A stretch of DNA of 64,000 nt from the NCBI GenBank assembly GCA_017466325.1, contig JAFTUK010000034.1, positions 38,614 to 102,613 of the forward strand, read 5' to 3'. The notes below the pieces were generated by a model, which worked only from the letters and a program-made list of their open reading frames with translations, searched no databases and had not been told where the DNA came from. The translations under genes were made by a program, and so were the position numbers. The first letter of the stretch is position 1, and the number at the start of each line of letters is the position of its first letter. Source of the stretch: Bacteroidaceae bacterium (GTDB lineage: Bacteria > Bacteroidota > Bacteroidia > Bacteroidales > Bacteroidaceae). Shown here piece by piece: positions 27,390 through 37,377 of this stretch.

Positions 27390-28460
27390 TTACAGTATTG
27401 TCACTCCATCATAGGTAACCGTCTGCAGGTTCTTCATGCTCTGCTCCCTGGCCTTTTCCGGAAGGGGTGCATAGTGCACCTCGGGGGCAATGCCCTGTGC
27501 CTCGTCGGAGAGTATGTATTTCAGCAGGTCCATGGTGGCAAGCGCCTGCTCCTTGGTACGGTCGGAATAGTTCTGCTCCTTGTAGATAATCATCCAGGTG
27601 AATGTGGAGATGGGGTATGCACCTGATGCATCGGCATTGGTGATGGAGCAACGGGTGTCTGCCGGTATCTCGCCAGAGGCTGCGGCGGAAATGCTTTCTG
27701 CCGAAGGCTCTACAAACTCACCCTGCAGGTTCTGGATCTTGGCATAGGCTATCTTCTGTGCAAAAGCATACTCGGAGCCGACATAACCGATGGAGTTCTT
27801 TGTCTGCTTGATGATACCTGCCACGCCGGGATTGCCCTTGGCTGCCTGGCCTGAGGGGAAGTTGACGGATTTGCCCGTGCCGAACTTCTCTTTCCACATG
27901 GGGCTTGCCTTCGTGAGATAGTCGGTGAACACGAAGGTGGTGCCGGAACCGTCAGAGCGGAAAACGGGGATGATTGCCTCCTCGGGCAGTGCAATGCCGG
28001 GGTTCAGTGCCACCAGGCGGGCGTCATTCCACATCTTTATATTGCCGGCAAAAATATCGGCAATCACCTCGCCTGAAAGGTTGAGTTCGCCCACTCCATC
28101 AAGATTGTAGGCAAGAACCACCGCACCCATGCATGTGGGCACGTGAATCACCTCGGGCATATCAGCCATCTCCTTGTCGGACAGGAAGGCATCGCTGCCG
28201 GCAAAGTCCACGATCTTGTCGCGCAGGTTGCGCACTCCGCCACCCGAACCTATGCCACCGTATGCCACGGCATCGCCATTGACCTGGGCAAACTGCTCGA
28301 ACACCACATTGTAGAAAGGCAGGGGGAAGGTGGCACCTGCACCGGAAAGTTCCTGTGCCTCACGTCCGCCGGCAGAGGTATTGCCTCCGCATGATGCCAC
28401 CACCATGGCAAGCAGCATCATTACAACTGAAAATACATTCTTTTTCATCTGTTTAATCAT
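27390..28460 (-). CDS. pstS: Phosphate-binding protein PstS (lipoprotein)
   Basis: 356 residues. Captures phosphate in the periplasm for PstCAB. A signal peptide ends in 'MVVASC' (lipobox Cys), so it is membrane-tethered. Ligand-binding motifs: 'LSGAGATFPLPFYN' (about 39-52), 'GIGSGGGVRNLRD', 'SDAFLSD' and 'VFRSDGSGTTFVFTDYL'; the latter contains the SGTT phosphate-binding turn. Starting at MIKQMKK or the internal MKK four codons later makes little difference. It is 17 bp after the porin gene. Confidence 0.95.
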   Translation of the reverse strand: MIKQMKKNVFSVVMMLLAMVVASCGGNTSAGGREAQELSGAGATFPLPFYNVVFEQFAQVNGDAVAYGGIGSGGGVRNLRDKIVDFAGSDAFLSDKEMADMPEVIHVPTCMGAVVLAYNLDGVGELNLSGEVIADIFAGNIKMWNDARLVALNPGIALPEEAIIPVFRSDGSGTTFVFTDYLTKASPMWKEKFGTGKSVNFPSGQAAKGNPGVAGIIKQTKNSIGYVGSEYAFAQKIAYAKIQNLQGEFVEPSAESISAAASGEIPADTRCSITNADASGAYPISTFTWMIIYKEQNYSDRTKEQALATMDLLKYILSDEAQGIAPEVHYAPLPEKAREQSMKNLQTVTYDGVTIL

Positions 28461-28477
28461 TGTTTATGTATTAGACA

Positions 28478-29461
28478 TCAGATTCCGAAATAGCAACTTA
28501 CGTATGCCGAATAGCGGTTGTCCGCACCGTCGGCCTTGGGCATGCTCATGCGGAAGTTGGGAGCCACCTTGATGTACTTCCATATCTTGAACTGGGCACC
28601 CAGGATGGCAGCCGACTCGTCCTTGCTGACGTTCCACTTGTCCTTGGAGTAGACATCGTCGAAACGTGCATAGAGGTCCACGTACTTGGACAGTTTTGCA
28701 GAGGCAAACACCGAATAGCCGTACTGGTCGGCATCCTGCTTGTAGGAGGCGTTCCACATGTGGTTGTACTCGGCACCCACGGTGAACTTCTCCGTCTTGT
28801 AACCCATGAAGGCTGCCATGTTCACGATGTTCTTCTTGCCATCCTCGGCGGCTTCGTTCAAGCCTCCGTACAGACGTATCTGGAAACCTTTCACCGGTGT
28901 CAGTGTCACGCCAAGACCATAGTTGAAACCGTCGTTCACCTGAATCTTCTTGTATCCCTCGCCGTTCACTATGATGGCGTCGGCAGAAATCCGGTCAGCG
29001 AACTTGTAGGATGCAGACAAACCGAGGTCGGCACTGCTTCCGAACTTATACTGGTCCTGAAAGGACTTCATGATATAGCGGTAGCCCCAGAACTTTTCCT
29101 GGAAGTTGAACTGAGTGGTGGAGATGAGACCGCCGTTCAGTGTCAACTTGTTCTTCTTCCACGAAACCATAGCGTTCTTGATGTACACGATGCGATGGTA
29201 GTCGTCCACCTTGGAGGACTTGCCTATGTCCACCACACCCTTCACGGAAAGTCCCTTGCCGAAATTGTGCTCGTAACCAAGGTAACTTCTGTCCAACTCG
29301 AAACCGCGGTCGTCATTGTCAGCACCGAAACCCGTGTGCAGATTGGTGAAGACCTGCAGAATCACTTTGCCTTTCGGCTCCTCTTTCACTTTGGTATCCT
29401 GGGCCTGTGCCACGATACCCATGCCGGCCAATGCCAGGGCAATAAACGTTTTTTTCATCAT
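28478..29461 (-). CDS. Outer-membrane porin, phosphate-selective (OprO/OprP-like)
   Basis: 327 residues from the ATG at 29461, chosen because the signal peptide 'MMKKTFIALALAGMGIVAQAQ' starts there and AAAGGA lies about 9 nt upstream; the frame itself extends 18 codons further. Mature sequence is a beta-barrel with alternating aromatic strands ('DRGFELDRSYLGYEHNFG', 'FQEKFWGYRYIMKSF') and ends with an aromatic-rich strand 'YSAYVSCYFGI'. As the first gene before pstS it very probably provides the outer-membrane path for phosphate. Specificity is inferred from position. Confidence 0.82.
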   Translation of the reverse strand: MMKKTFIALALAGMGIVAQAQDTKVKEEPKGKVILQVFTNLHTGFGADNDDRGFELDRSYLGYEHNFGKGLSVKGVVDIGKSSKVDDYHRIVYIKNAMVSWKKNKLTLNGGLISTTQFNFQEKFWGYRYIMKSFQDQYKFGSSADLGLSASYKFADRISADAIIVNGEGYKKIQVNDGFNYGLGVTLTPVKGFQIRLYGGLNEAAEDGKKNIVNMAAFMGYKTEKFTVGAEYNHMWNASYKQDADQYGYSVFASAKLSKYVDLYARFDDVYSKDKWNVSKDESAAILGAQFKIWKYIKVAPNFRMSMPKADGADNRYSAYVSCYFGI

Positions 29462-29490
29462 ATTGTTCTGTCCTTTTTGTTTGGACACCG

Positions 29491-29498
29491 CAAAAGTA
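29491..29498 (-). promoter_or_regulatory. Putative -7 element of the porin-pst operon
   Basis: Minus strand TACTTTTG (TAnnTTTG), 30 nt upstream of the porin start. No -33 TTTG at the normal distance, as expected if an activator such as a PhoB-like regulator is needed (inference). Confidence 0.45.
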
Positions 29499-29624
29499 GG
29501 GGTATAATGTTTCAATATTGTTTCAAAAAAGTTAGGCTTTGATTAAAAGCGACACAGGGGCGCGGGATATGTTACATTTTTATTAAATCTCCCGGCAGAT
29601 GGCGCAAGGTATGCTTTTTATCAC

Positions 29625-29632
29625 TATTTTTG
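29625..29632 (+). promoter_or_regulatory. Putative -7 element of the two-component genes
   Basis: TATTTTTG matches TAnnTTTG, 41 nt before the response regulator start, with no clear -33. It lies in the 211-bp divergent region shared with the porin promoter. Confidence 0.4.
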
Positions 29633-29672
29633 CATCGTGATAGCATTGTATATATATAAATAAGGTACGGGC

Positions 29673-30368
29673 ATGACAACAAAGCGCATACTGATAGTGG
29701 ACGACGAGGAGACGTTATGCGAGGTTCTGAAACTGAACCTTGAAAACGAGGGTTATGACGTGGACACGGCCTTCAGTGCCGAACAGGCCATGACCTACGA
29801 CCTGAAGTCCTATTCGCTTGTCCTGCTCGACATAATGATGGGCGAGATAAGCGGGATAAGGATGGCCAAGATGATGAAGGCGGATGTCTCCACGGCAGAC
29901 ATTCCCATCATCTTCTGTACGGCAAGGGACAGTGAGGACGACATGGTAATGGGGCTTAATCTTGGTGCCGATGACTACATTGTCAAGCCCTATACCATAC
30001 GCAACGTGATTGCACGCATCAGAAGCGTGCTCAGGCGTACGTCAGGGCACAAGACGCCACAGGTGCAAACGAAGACAAACACCCTTGTGGTGGAGGGCCT
30101 GCACCTCGACCTGGAGTTCAAGCGTTGCCTGGTGGACGGCACCGAGGTGAAACTGACCAAAAAGGAATTCGAGTTGCTTGCCTACCTCATCTCCCACCGC
30201 GGACGTGTGTGCAGCAGGGAGCAGATCCTGAGCCGCGTGTGGAGCGACGAGGTGGTGGTGCTCGACCGCACCATCGACGTCAACATCACCAGATTGCGCT
30301 CCAAGATAGGTCCCTATGGGGCATACATCGTCACCAAATCAGGTTATGGCTATGGCTTCCGCGATTAG
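29673..30368 (+). CDS. Response regulator, OmpR/PhoB family
   Basis: 231 residues. Receiver domain with Asp10/Asp11, phospho-acceptor Asp53 ('LVLLDIMMGE'), Thr83 and Lys105 ('ADDYIVKPYT'), then a winged-helix DNA-binding domain from about 130 ('LTKKEFELLAYLISHRGRVCSREQIL', 'VVVLDRTIDVNITRLRSKIG'). It overlaps the kinase gene and is divergent from the porin-pst operon, so a PhoB-like role in phosphate starvation is likely but not proven by sequence. Confidence 0.93.
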   Translation: MTTKRILIVDDEETLCEVLKLNLENEGYDVDTAFSAEQAMTYDLKSYSLVLLDIMMGEISGIRMAKMMKADVSTADIPIIFCTARDSEDDMVMGLNLGADDYIVKPYTIRNVIARIRSVLRRTSGHKTPQVQTKTNTLVVEGLHLDLEFKRCLVDGTEVKLTKKEFELLAYLISHRGRVCSREQILSRVWSDEVVVLDRTIDVNITRLRSKIGPYGAYIVTKSGYGYGFRD

Positions 30369-31830
30369 ATTTTCCTACCATAGGCGGCTCTTCCTGATGC
30401 TGCTCTCCTTTTCATGGACGATAATCCTCCTGTCCATAGGTTTCCAGTACATGAGGGAGAAGCAGTACAAGTCCGACTTCCTCAGCGCCCAACTCCAGCA
30501 GTACAACCGCCACCTGCTGGAAACCGTGGAGGAGGGCCTGCCCTACGAGGAGTACATAGCACAGCACGAAAAACCCTTCGACAACCTGCGCGTATCCATA
30601 ATAACCCTGTCGGGGGCGGTGGTGTACGACAACATGATTCCCCTGGATTCGCTGGACAACCACATCGGGCGCCCCGAGATAGCCGAGGCATACAGGCACG
30701 GCAGCGCCTACCACATCGGGCGCCAGTCGGCAAGCGACGGACGCGAGTACTTCTACTCCGCCACACGCGGCCAACGAGTCATCGTGCGCACGGCCATACC
30801 ATATTCCGCCACACTGAGGGAAATGCTCAGCGCCGACATGACCTTCCTTGGCGTGATGATAACCATAAGCCTCGTCATGAGCATAATAGCCTACTTCACC
30901 ACCCGGCCTCTGGGCAAGACCATAGAACGTCTGAACCGCTTTGCCGCCAAGGCGGAGCGTGGCGAGGCTTTCGACGAGGGGGAAGCCTTCCCCAACGACG
31001 AGTTAGGTTCCATCTCCAAGCATATCGTCAGGCTCTACACACGCTTGCAACAGACCATCAGGGACAGGGATCTGGCACATGAATCTGCTATGCGCGAGGA
31101 GCAGGAGAAGATACGCATAAAACGCCAACTGACCAACAACATCAACCACGAACTGAAAACCCCCATAGCCTCCATACAGGTGTGCCTGGAAACACTGCTC
31201 TCCGGCATCAGCCTCACGGAAGAGAAACGTCAGGAACTTATCGGAAGATGCTACACCCACAACGAGCGTCTGCGCCGCCTGCTGGCAGACGTAGCGCTGA
31301 TTACACGCATGGAGGACGGAAGCCAACTCATCGGTTCCGAACCCGTGGTGCTGAACGACATCATAAGCGAGATAGCGGAGGAACTGGAAATCCTTCCGGA
31401 GGAGGAAAGCATGCAACTGCATAGCAACCTCGTCACCCCCGTGGCGATAAACGGCAACCCCTCGCTGATAGGTTCCATCTTCCGGAACCTCACGGAGAAT
31501 GCCATAGCCTACTCGGGAGGCAGGAACATATACATCACGCTCATAGAAAAAACAGAGGACAGTTGCGCCATACGCTTTGAGGACGACGGCACGGGTGTGG
31601 GCGAGGAACATCTGCCCCGTCTCTTCGAGCGCTTCTACCGCATAGACAAGGGCCGTTCCCGCAACATGGGAGGGACAGGCCTGGGCCTGGCCATAGTAAA
31701 GCATGCCGTCCTCTTCCACGGCGGAAACATAACCGCCAGCAACCGCAAGGAGGGAGGCCTGAGATTTGACATCCAACTGAAAAGCATCGGCACGAACACT
31801 CAGCAAGCAACTCTCCACCACCCCACATGA
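30352..31830 (+). CDS. Sensor histidine kinase (PhoR-like candidate)
   Basis: 492 residues from ATG 30352; AGG at 30341-30343 precedes it by 8 nt. In-frame ATGs at 30346 and 30316 are alternatives. Two membrane segments (about 13-33 and 162-182) bracket a periplasmic sensor of about 125 residues. Then H-box 'NNINHELKTPIASIQ', N-box 'IFRNLTENAIAY', G1 'FEDDGTGVGEEHLPRLFERFYR' region and G2 'GGTGLGLAIVKHAV'. All kinase motifs are intact. It overlaps the response regulator by 17 bp, so the two are translationally coupled. Partnered with the pst operon only by position. Confidence 0.92.
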   Translation: MASAIRFSYHRRLFLMLLSFSWTIILLSIGFQYMREKQYKSDFLSAQLQQYNRHLLETVEEGLPYEEYIAQHEKPFDNLRVSIITLSGAVVYDNMIPLDSLDNHIGRPEIAEAYRHGSAYHIGRQSASDGREYFYSATRGQRVIVRTAIPYSATLREMLSADMTFLGVMITISLVMSIIAYFTTRPLGKTIERLNRFAAKAERGEAFDEGEAFPNDELGSISKHIVRLYTRLQQTIRDRDLAHESAMREEQEKIRIKRQLTNNINHELKTPIASIQVCLETLLSGISLTEEKRQELIGRCYTHNERLRRLLADVALITRMEDGSQLIGSEPVVLNDIISEIAEELEILPEEESMQLHSNLVTPVAINGNPSLIGSIFRNLTENAIAYSGGRNIYITLIEKTEDSCAIRFEDDGTGVGEEHLPRLFERFYRIDKGRSRNMGGTGLGLAIVKHAVLFHGGNITASNRKEGGLRFDIQLKSIGTNTQQATLHHPT

Positions 31831-31875
31831 AGGACTGGGACTTCATGATGCATCCGATAAATTACATAAATTACC

Positions 31876-31932
31876 TATAATCCCAAATCGGTCATTAGGC
31901 TGTTATGCACTAATGACCGATTTGGGATTATA
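31876..31932. terminator. 23-bp-arm hairpin between the kinase and GH20 genes
   Basis: Perfect inverted repeat with arms 31876-31898 and 31910-31932 and an 11-nt loop, placed between convergent genes; it is likely a bidirectional terminator. Its left arm and loop resemble 37742-37783, see findings. Confidence 0.75.
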
Positions 31933-31972
31933 TATGTTAACTCAAACGAATGAGTTAAATCGTGTGTCACTC

Positions 31973-34186
31973 TTATTCCACCTTGCGCAGGAAGATCATG
32001 CCGGTGGTGTTGTTGCCTTGGGGGGCATAGCCTTCGAGTTCGATGTGGAAGGGGGTGCCGGCTTCAAACTGGTCAAGGGTGAAACGGTAGGTGACAGGCT
32101 GCTGGCCGGTCTTTACGGTCTTGTCTGCCTTGGTTTCGGCCATCAGTTCCTTGCGCTTCCAGAGTTTCATGGTGCCCAGGCGGACAGGGTTATCGCCACG
32201 GGTGGGGATAACGGTGAGTTCGTAGGTACCGTTGCCGGAAACCTTGCCCGTTACCTCAAAGCGCCAGTTGGCAGGCTTGGGTTGTACACGCAGGGGTTCC
32301 CAACCGAACACGTGCTGTCCATAGGCCTTGTAGGCAGAATAGTCGGGGGCGAAGTAGAGGGGCAGTGAATAGCGTGTGCCGGAAACTACAGTTATGGCAC
32401 GCAGGTCCTCACGGTTAGCCAATGTGACGGGGCCGGTGTACTTTGTGGAATGAACGTTGGGGTATCTGCCGTTGGTAGTATAGCGGATGTCGGCTCCGGG
32501 AACATCGCATGCCAGGGTAAATGTAACGCTACCATCGTCATTCTTCTCCTCCTTGACTATGCGTGGCTGAGGCAGACGATAATGGCAACCCTTGTTGTCC
32601 AGACGTGCGAAATGAGAACCCACACGGGTGCGGAAGTCCTCCCAGTTGCGCTTGCTCTGCTTAATCCATCCCACCTCGCTGACAGCCATCAGACGGGGGA
32701 AGAGCAGATATTCGGCATAGTTCTCCGAACGGTTTTCGTTGAGGGGCACGAACTCCTGCAGGGCATTGCCGTGGATGAACTGGTCGCTCCAGTAGCAAGC
32801 CTGCACACCGATGGTGGTTGAGGTCTCGGAATAGTCGTTGACGGGCATTGAATAGCACTTCTCCAGGGAGATGGGAGGACACCATGTGGCGGCCTGAATC
32901 TCGCCGGGGATGCTCATCTCGGGGAAGTCGAGGTACATGTGGGATGCCGGTGTGAGGATAGCCTTATGACCGGTATTGGTAGCCCTGAGGGTATCTTTGG
33001 GGTTGTGCCATGAGAGGGCAACCACCTGCTCGTTAACCTTGCCACGCTGAATGATTTCGTCCCAACCGATGAGGGTACGGCCCTTCTTCTTCATCATTTC
33101 TGCAACCACGTTGGTCAGGTAGCCCTGCAGTTCGGACGTCTTCTTCAGACCCAGACGCTTCATCAGTGCCTGACAGTCGGGGCACTTCTCCCAACGGGTG
33201 TAGACGGCCTCGTCACCACCTATATTGATATATGCAGAAGGGAAGAGGTCGCAGGTCTCCTCCAACACGTTGCGCAGGAACTCGATGCTTGTCTCCTTGC
33301 CAGCACAGAGCAGGTCGCGGCTGATGAAGTGCTGTGTGGGCAACTCGTGCTGCACACCGGTGCAACTGAGCCAAGGATATGCCACCACGGCAGAAAGGAT
33401 GTGGGCAGGGAACTCTATCTCGGGAATCAACTCCACGCCACGAACCTTGGCATAGGCTATCATCTCGCGGATGTCGTCCTGGGTGTAATATCCGCCCAGA
33501 CGCCTTGTGTCGGGACCTGACCATGCACCCACCTCGGTGAGTCGGGGATATTTCTTTATCTCCAGGCGCCAGCCGGAGTCGTCAATCAGATGGAACTGCA
33601 ACTTGTTCAACTTGTACATGCCCATCATGTCGATGGCCTTCTTGATGAACTCCTTGTCGTAGAAGTAGCGTGCCACGTCCATCATCAGGCCTCGCCAGGG
33701 GCGCTCGGGGGCATCGTAAATCTCCACGCAGGGAGCCTTCCACTCGGTGTTGCGCTGCCAACTGGCGCTGTATATTTCGGCAGGGAAGAGTTGCAACAGG
33801 CTCTGGATGCCATAGAAAGCACCGTTGGCATCGGAGGCAACTATTCTTGCACACTTGGGAGTGACGGAAAGCGTGTAGGCCTCGGCCACTGGCACGGCCA
33901 CTGTGTCCTTCTGCAGGACAATGCCGCCCTTGGTCTTGCCTTCCTTCAGGACAGCAACACGGCCTGTGGAGCGTGCCAGCATCTCCTGCAGGTACTCGGC
34001 CTGGGCCTTGAACGAAGCGTCATAACCGATTACCACCTTCTCGGGCAACGTGAATACTCCGCCATTTGCCTCCATCTTCAGGGGTTGGGGGATAATACTT
34101 ACAGCCTTAGTTTCCTGTGCATGCACGGTGGACAGACACAAGAATGCCACGGCAAGCGACAGCACTTTGAACAGATTTTTCTTCAT
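31973..34186 (-). CDS. Beta-N-acetylhexosaminidase, GH20
   Basis: 737 residues with a signal peptide 'FLCLSTVHAQ' (cleaved near 24). Removes terminal N-acetylhexosamine from glycans such as mucin or chitooligosaccharides in the periplasm or at the surface. An N-terminal GH20b domain (about 28-150) precedes the catalytic barrel, with 'WRGLMMDVARYF' and the catalytic Asp-Glu pair in 'YINIGGDEAVYTRWEKC' (about 317-333). Later 'LSWHNP' and 'TTIGVQACYWSDQF' line the substrate site. The C-terminal ~200 residues are beta-rich domains of the type seen in Bacteroidota hexosaminidases ('GADIRYTTNGRYPN'). A single-gene unit; not obviously linked to the sus genes. Confidence 0.93.
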   Translation of the reverse strand: MKKNLFKVLSLAVAFLCLSTVHAQETKAVSIIPQPLKMEANGGVFTLPEKVVIGYDASFKAQAEYLQEMLARSTGRVAVLKEGKTKGGIVLQKDTVAVPVAEAYTLSVTPKCARIVASDANGAFYGIQSLLQLFPAEIYSASWQRNTEWKAPCVEIYDAPERPWRGLMMDVARYFYDKEFIKKAIDMMGMYKLNKLQFHLIDDSGWRLEIKKYPRLTEVGAWSGPDTRRLGGYYTQDDIREMIAYAKVRGVELIPEIEFPAHILSAVVAYPWLSCTGVQHELPTQHFISRDLLCAGKETSIEFLRNVLEETCDLFPSAYINIGGDEAVYTRWEKCPDCQALMKRLGLKKTSELQGYLTNVVAEMMKKKGRTLIGWDEIIQRGKVNEQVVALSWHNPKDTLRATNTGHKAILTPASHMYLDFPEMSIPGEIQAATWCPPISLEKCYSMPVNDYSETSTTIGVQACYWSDQFIHGNALQEFVPLNENRSENYAEYLLFPRLMAVSEVGWIKQSKRNWEDFRTRVGSHFARLDNKGCHYRLPQPRIVKEEKNDDGSVTFTLACDVPGADIRYTTNGRYPNVHSTKYTGPVTLANREDLRAITVVSGTRYSLPLYFAPDYSAYKAYGQHVFGWEPLRVQPKPANWRFEVTGKVSGNGTYELTVIPTRGDNPVRLGTMKLWKRKELMAETKADKTVKTGQQPVTYRFTLDQFEAGTPFHIELEGYAPQGNNTTGMIFLRKVE

Positions 34187-34248
34187 AGTATATATATTGG
34201 TTATATTGTTTGTTTTCCCTGATAGAATGGGGTCGGAGTAATCGGACT

Positions 34249-34350
34249 GTTTTCCGTTTTAATCCCGCTTCGCGGTCTTTTCCTCCTTGTTGCTCGGCAT
34301 AATCAAAATAAATTTTGCTTCTGCTCTCGCTTCCTGCGTCGGTTCCGTTT
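34249..34350 (-). repeat. 102-bp interspersed repeat, copy B
   Basis: Reverse complement of 24714-24815 with one mismatch (at the equivalent of 24732). The inverted pair spans the whole pst, two-component and GH20 region. Confidence 0.92.
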
Positions 34351-34432
34351 AACGTTTAACGATGGGTAAGCGCGAAGCGCGGAGGGGGTATGTCAATTTC
34401 TCCTTTTTTCCCGTTTTCCCCTTTCCGCTTTC

Positions 34433-34552
34433 TTTGTCCCCCTAAGATAGGGGGACGAGGAACGAAGTTCCGGAGGGGGTATGTTATTTTCCGTTTTCCA
34501 CCTTTTATCATACCCCCTCCGCTTCGCTCGTCCCCCTGTCAGGGGGACAAAG
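34433..34552. repeat. G/C-run palindromic elements, inverted pair
   Basis: Element 34433-34499 reads GTCCCCCTAAGATAGGGGGAC followed by an A-rich link and CGGAGGGGGTATG. Element 34508-34552 is a similar unit on the opposite strand, so the two could pair as one long hairpin. A third copy lies at 63569-63639. Confidence 0.75.
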
Positions 34553-34631
34553 TTGGAGGGAGCGCTTTACCCTCTTTACTCCTGTCTTTGCGGAGGAACG
34601 TGGAGGGATATGTCCTAACAGTTTTCCGTTC

Positions 34632-37250
34632 TCAAGGTTTTACCAGCCTCTTTATGTCATTGAGTTTGTTCAGGGCCTCAAGGGGTGTGAGGCTGTTTAT
34701 GTCGAGGTTCAGGAGTTGCTGGCGTATGTCCTCCAGGATGGGGTCGTCCAGTTGGAAGAAGTTCAGTTGCGTACCCGTGTCGCTGTCCTTCCTGCTTCCT
34801 GCCGCCATGCCGGTACCCACATCGTCGTGGTTCTTCTCGGCCTCCAGTTGGGCCAGTATCACCTCGGCGCGTGCCACTATGCTCTGCGGCATGCCTGCCA
34901 GACGGGCCACATGTATGCCGAAGGAGTGTGCCGAACCGCCGGGTTCCAGTTTGCGCAGGAAGATGATGCTTCCGTCCTTCTCCAGCACGCTGACGTTGTA
35001 GTTGTGTATGCGCGGGAAGGACTTCTCCATCTCGTTCAGTTCGTGGTAGTGTGTGGCAAAGAGCGTGCGTGCACGGCCACGCTGACTTTCGTGTATGTAC
35101 TCCACTATGCTCCATGCTATGCTTATGCCGTCGTAGGTGCTTGTACCGCGTCCCAGTTCGTCGAACAGGACAAGGGAGCGTGCCGAGAGGTTGTTCAGTA
35201 TGGATGCCGCCTCGTTCATCTCCACCATGAATGTGGATTCGCCCAGGGATATGTTGTCACTGGCACCCACACGGGTGAAAATCTTGTCCACGAAACCTAT
35301 GCGTGCGCTCTCGGCAGGCACGAAACTTCCCATCTGTGCCATCAGCGTGATGAGGGCCGTCTGGCGGAGCAGGGCGCTCTTACCTGCCATATTGGGACCG
35401 GTGATGATTACTATCTGCTGCTCCTCAGTGTCCAGGCGCACATCGTTGGGCACATAGTGTTCGCCGGCCTGCATCTGCGTCTCTATGACGGGATGCCGGC
35501 CCTGGCGTATGTCCAGTTCCGTGGAATCGTCCACCACGGGGCGTATGTATCTGTTTTCCCTGGCCAGTATGGCAAAACTCATCAGGCAATCCAGCCTTGC
35601 CACCAGCATGGCATCTGCCTGGATGGCCGGGATGAAGCGAGCGCACCACACCACCAGTTCGGAAAAGAGTCTTGTTTCCAATGCCAGAATACGCTCCTCG
35701 GCACTGACAATCTTCTCCTCGTATTCCTTCAGTTCCTGTGTTATGTAGCGCTCGGCATTGACCAGCGTCTGCTTCCTTATCCACTCCTCGGGCACCTGGT
35801 CCTTGTAGGTGTTGCGCACCTCCAGGTAGTAGCCGAAGACGTTGTTGTAACCTATCTTCAGGCTCTGTATGCCTGTCTTCTCGGCCTCGCGCTGCTGTAG
35901 TTTCAGCAGGTAGTCCTTGCCTCCTGTGGCCAGGGAGCGCAGTTCGTCCAGTTCTTCGTTCACACCGTTGCTGATGACGCCACCCTTGGCCACCAGTAGC
36001 GGAGCGTTGGGCGAAATGGTGCGGTGCAGGCGGTCGCGCATCTCCTCACACAGGTCCATCTTCATGCCTATCTCCTGTAGCACGGGAGAGTCTGTGCCGA
36101 TCAGGGCATCGTGTATTGGTTTCAGGGCCTGCAGGGCGGTGGTGAGGGTCAGCAGGTCGCGCGGCGACACACGTCCTGTGCTGATGCGCGAGATGATGCG
36201 CTCCATGTCGCCTATGTACTGTAGTTGCTCGCACACCACATCGCGCGTCTCCAGGTCGCGGAAGAAGTACTCCACCACATCCAGACGGTTGTTTATGGCC
36301 TTCGTGTCCTTCAGGGGGAACACCATCCAACGGCTCAGCAGTCGTGCTCCCATGGGGGTTACGGTACGGCTCATCACGTCCAGAAGCGACTTTCCGTCGT
36401 GGTTCATGGGGCGGAGGAGTTCCAGCGAACGCATGGTAAAGTTGTCCATGTGCACATAGCGGTCCTCCTCTATGCGTGCCACACTGCGTATGTGTCCCAG
36501 TTGCGTGTGCTGGGTGTTCTCCAGGTACTGCATTACGGCACCGCAGGCTATTGTTCCTGCCTTGAGGTGCTCTATGCCGTAGCCCTTCAGGTTCTTCACC
36601 CCGAAATGCTTCAGCAACTTGCCCCTGGCCGTCTGATCGCTGAACACCCAGTCCTCCATCTCGAAGGTAACGTACTTTTCCTGGAATGACGAGCGGAACA
36701 GTTCTCCCTTTCCCCGCTCGTAGAGCACCTCCTTGGGCGAGAAGTTGGACAAGAGGCTTCCCACGTGCTGTATGCTTCCCTCGCTGGTCATGAACTCTCC
36801 GGTGGAGATGTCCAGGAAAGAAACACCGCACATGCCCTTGCCGAAGTGTACGGCGGCCAGGAAGTTGTTCTCCTTGCACGAAAGCACGTTGTCCTGCATG
36901 GCCACACCGGGTGTGACAAGTTCCGTGATGCCTCGCTTCACCAGTTTCTTGGCCAGTTTCGGGTCCTCCAACTGGTCGCAGACGGCTACCCTCTGCCCTG
37001 CCCTCACCAGTCGGGGCAGATATGTGTCCAGGGCATGGAAGGGGAATCCTGCCATCTCCAGTTGTCCGCTTCCGCCTGCACCATTGTTTCTGCGTGTCAG
37101 CGTTATGCCCAGTATGCCCGAAGCCACCACGGCATCCTCGCCGTATGTCTCGTAGAAGTCACCGCATCTGAACAGCAGCACGCACTCCGGGTGCTTTGCC
37201 TTCAGGTCGTAGAACTGCTTCATCATCGGTGTCAGCGCTTCCTTTGCCAT
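34632..37250 (-). CDS. mutS: DNA mismatch repair protein MutS
   Basis: 872 residues, MutS1 type. Recognises mismatches and starts repair with MutL. The mismatch-reading Phe32-Tyr-Glu34 is present in '[12 protein letters not shown]'. The C-terminal ATPase has Walker A '[14 protein letters not shown]', '[16 protein letters not shown]' and Walker B '[14 protein letters not shown]', then '[11 protein letters not shown]'. Domains II-IV are full length. The C-terminal tail '[29 protein letters not shown]' is the conserved dimer/tetramer helix. A consensus promoter lies at 37286-37317. Confidence 0.98.
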   Translation of the reverse strand: MAKEALTPMMKQFYDLKAKHPECVLLFRCGDFYETYGEDAVVASGILGITLTRRNNGAGGSGQLEMAGFPFHALDTYLPRLVRAGQRVAVCDQLEDPKLAKKLVKRGITELVTPGVAMQDNVLSCKENNFLAAVHFGKGMCGVSFLDISTGEFMTSEGSIQHVGSLLSNFSPKEVLYERGKGELFRSSFQEKYVTFEMEDWVFSDQTARGKLLKHFGVKNLKGYGIEHLKAGTIACGAVMQYLENTQHTQLGHIRSVARIEEDRYVHMDNFTMRSLELLRPMNHDGKSLLDVMSRTVTPMGARLLSRWMVFPLKDTKAINNRLDVVEYFFRDLETRDVVCEQLQYIGDMERIISRISTGRVSPRDLLTLTTALQALKPIHDALIGTDSPVLQEIGMKMDLCEEMRDRLHRTISPNAPLLVAKGGVISNGVNEELDELRSLATGGKDYLLKLQQREAEKTGIQSLKIGYNNVFGYYLEVRNTYKDQVPEEWIRKQTLVNAERYITQELKEYEEKIVSAEERILALETRLFSELVVWCARFIPAIQADAMLVARLDCLMSFAILARENRYIRPVVDDSTELDIRQGRHPVIETQMQAGEHYVPNDVRLDTEEQQIVIITGPNMAGKSALLRQTALITLMAQMGSFVPAESARIGFVDKIFTRVGASDNISLGESTFMVEMNEAASILNNLSARSLVLFDELGRGTSTYDGISIAWSIVEYIHESQRGRARTLFATHYHELNEMEKSFPRIHNYNVSVLEKDGSIIFLRKLEPGGSAHSFGIHVARLAGMPQSIVARAEVILAQLEAEKNHDDVGTGMAAGSRKDSDTGTQLNFFQLDDPILEDIRQQLLNLDINSLTPLEALNKLNDIKRLVKP

Positions 37251-37285
37251 ACTGGTATATACTTGTTTTTAGGTAAATAATGCTA

Positions 37286-37317
37286 CAAAGGTACAATTAA
37301 GTGAGAGAAAAAGCAAA
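37286..37317 (-). promoter_or_regulatory. Promoter of mutS
   Basis: Minus strand TTTG at 37317-37314, 20-nt spacer, TACCTTTG at 37293-37286, 35 nt upstream of the mutS start. Confidence 0.65.
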
Positions 37318-37377
37318 TATAATTCGATTTTTCCGAAACCGGCAAATTCAGAAATAAATCTTCCGGCACGAATACAC

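Larger units (their letters stand above)
34187..34631. other. Gene-free interval between GH20 and mutS, built from repeats
   Basis: No coding sequence is evident in these 445 bp. They contain copy B of the 102-bp repeat (34249-34350), a partial and two full G/C-run elements (34370-34404, 34433-34499, 34508-34552), and short runs of TTTCCGTTTTCC. No promoter match for the GH20 gene was found here. Confidence 0.8.

Noticed and set aside
29462-29515. Longer N-terminus for the porin
   Set aside because: The signal peptide begins at 29461/29458, and the extension contains the -7 element and ribosome-binding site.
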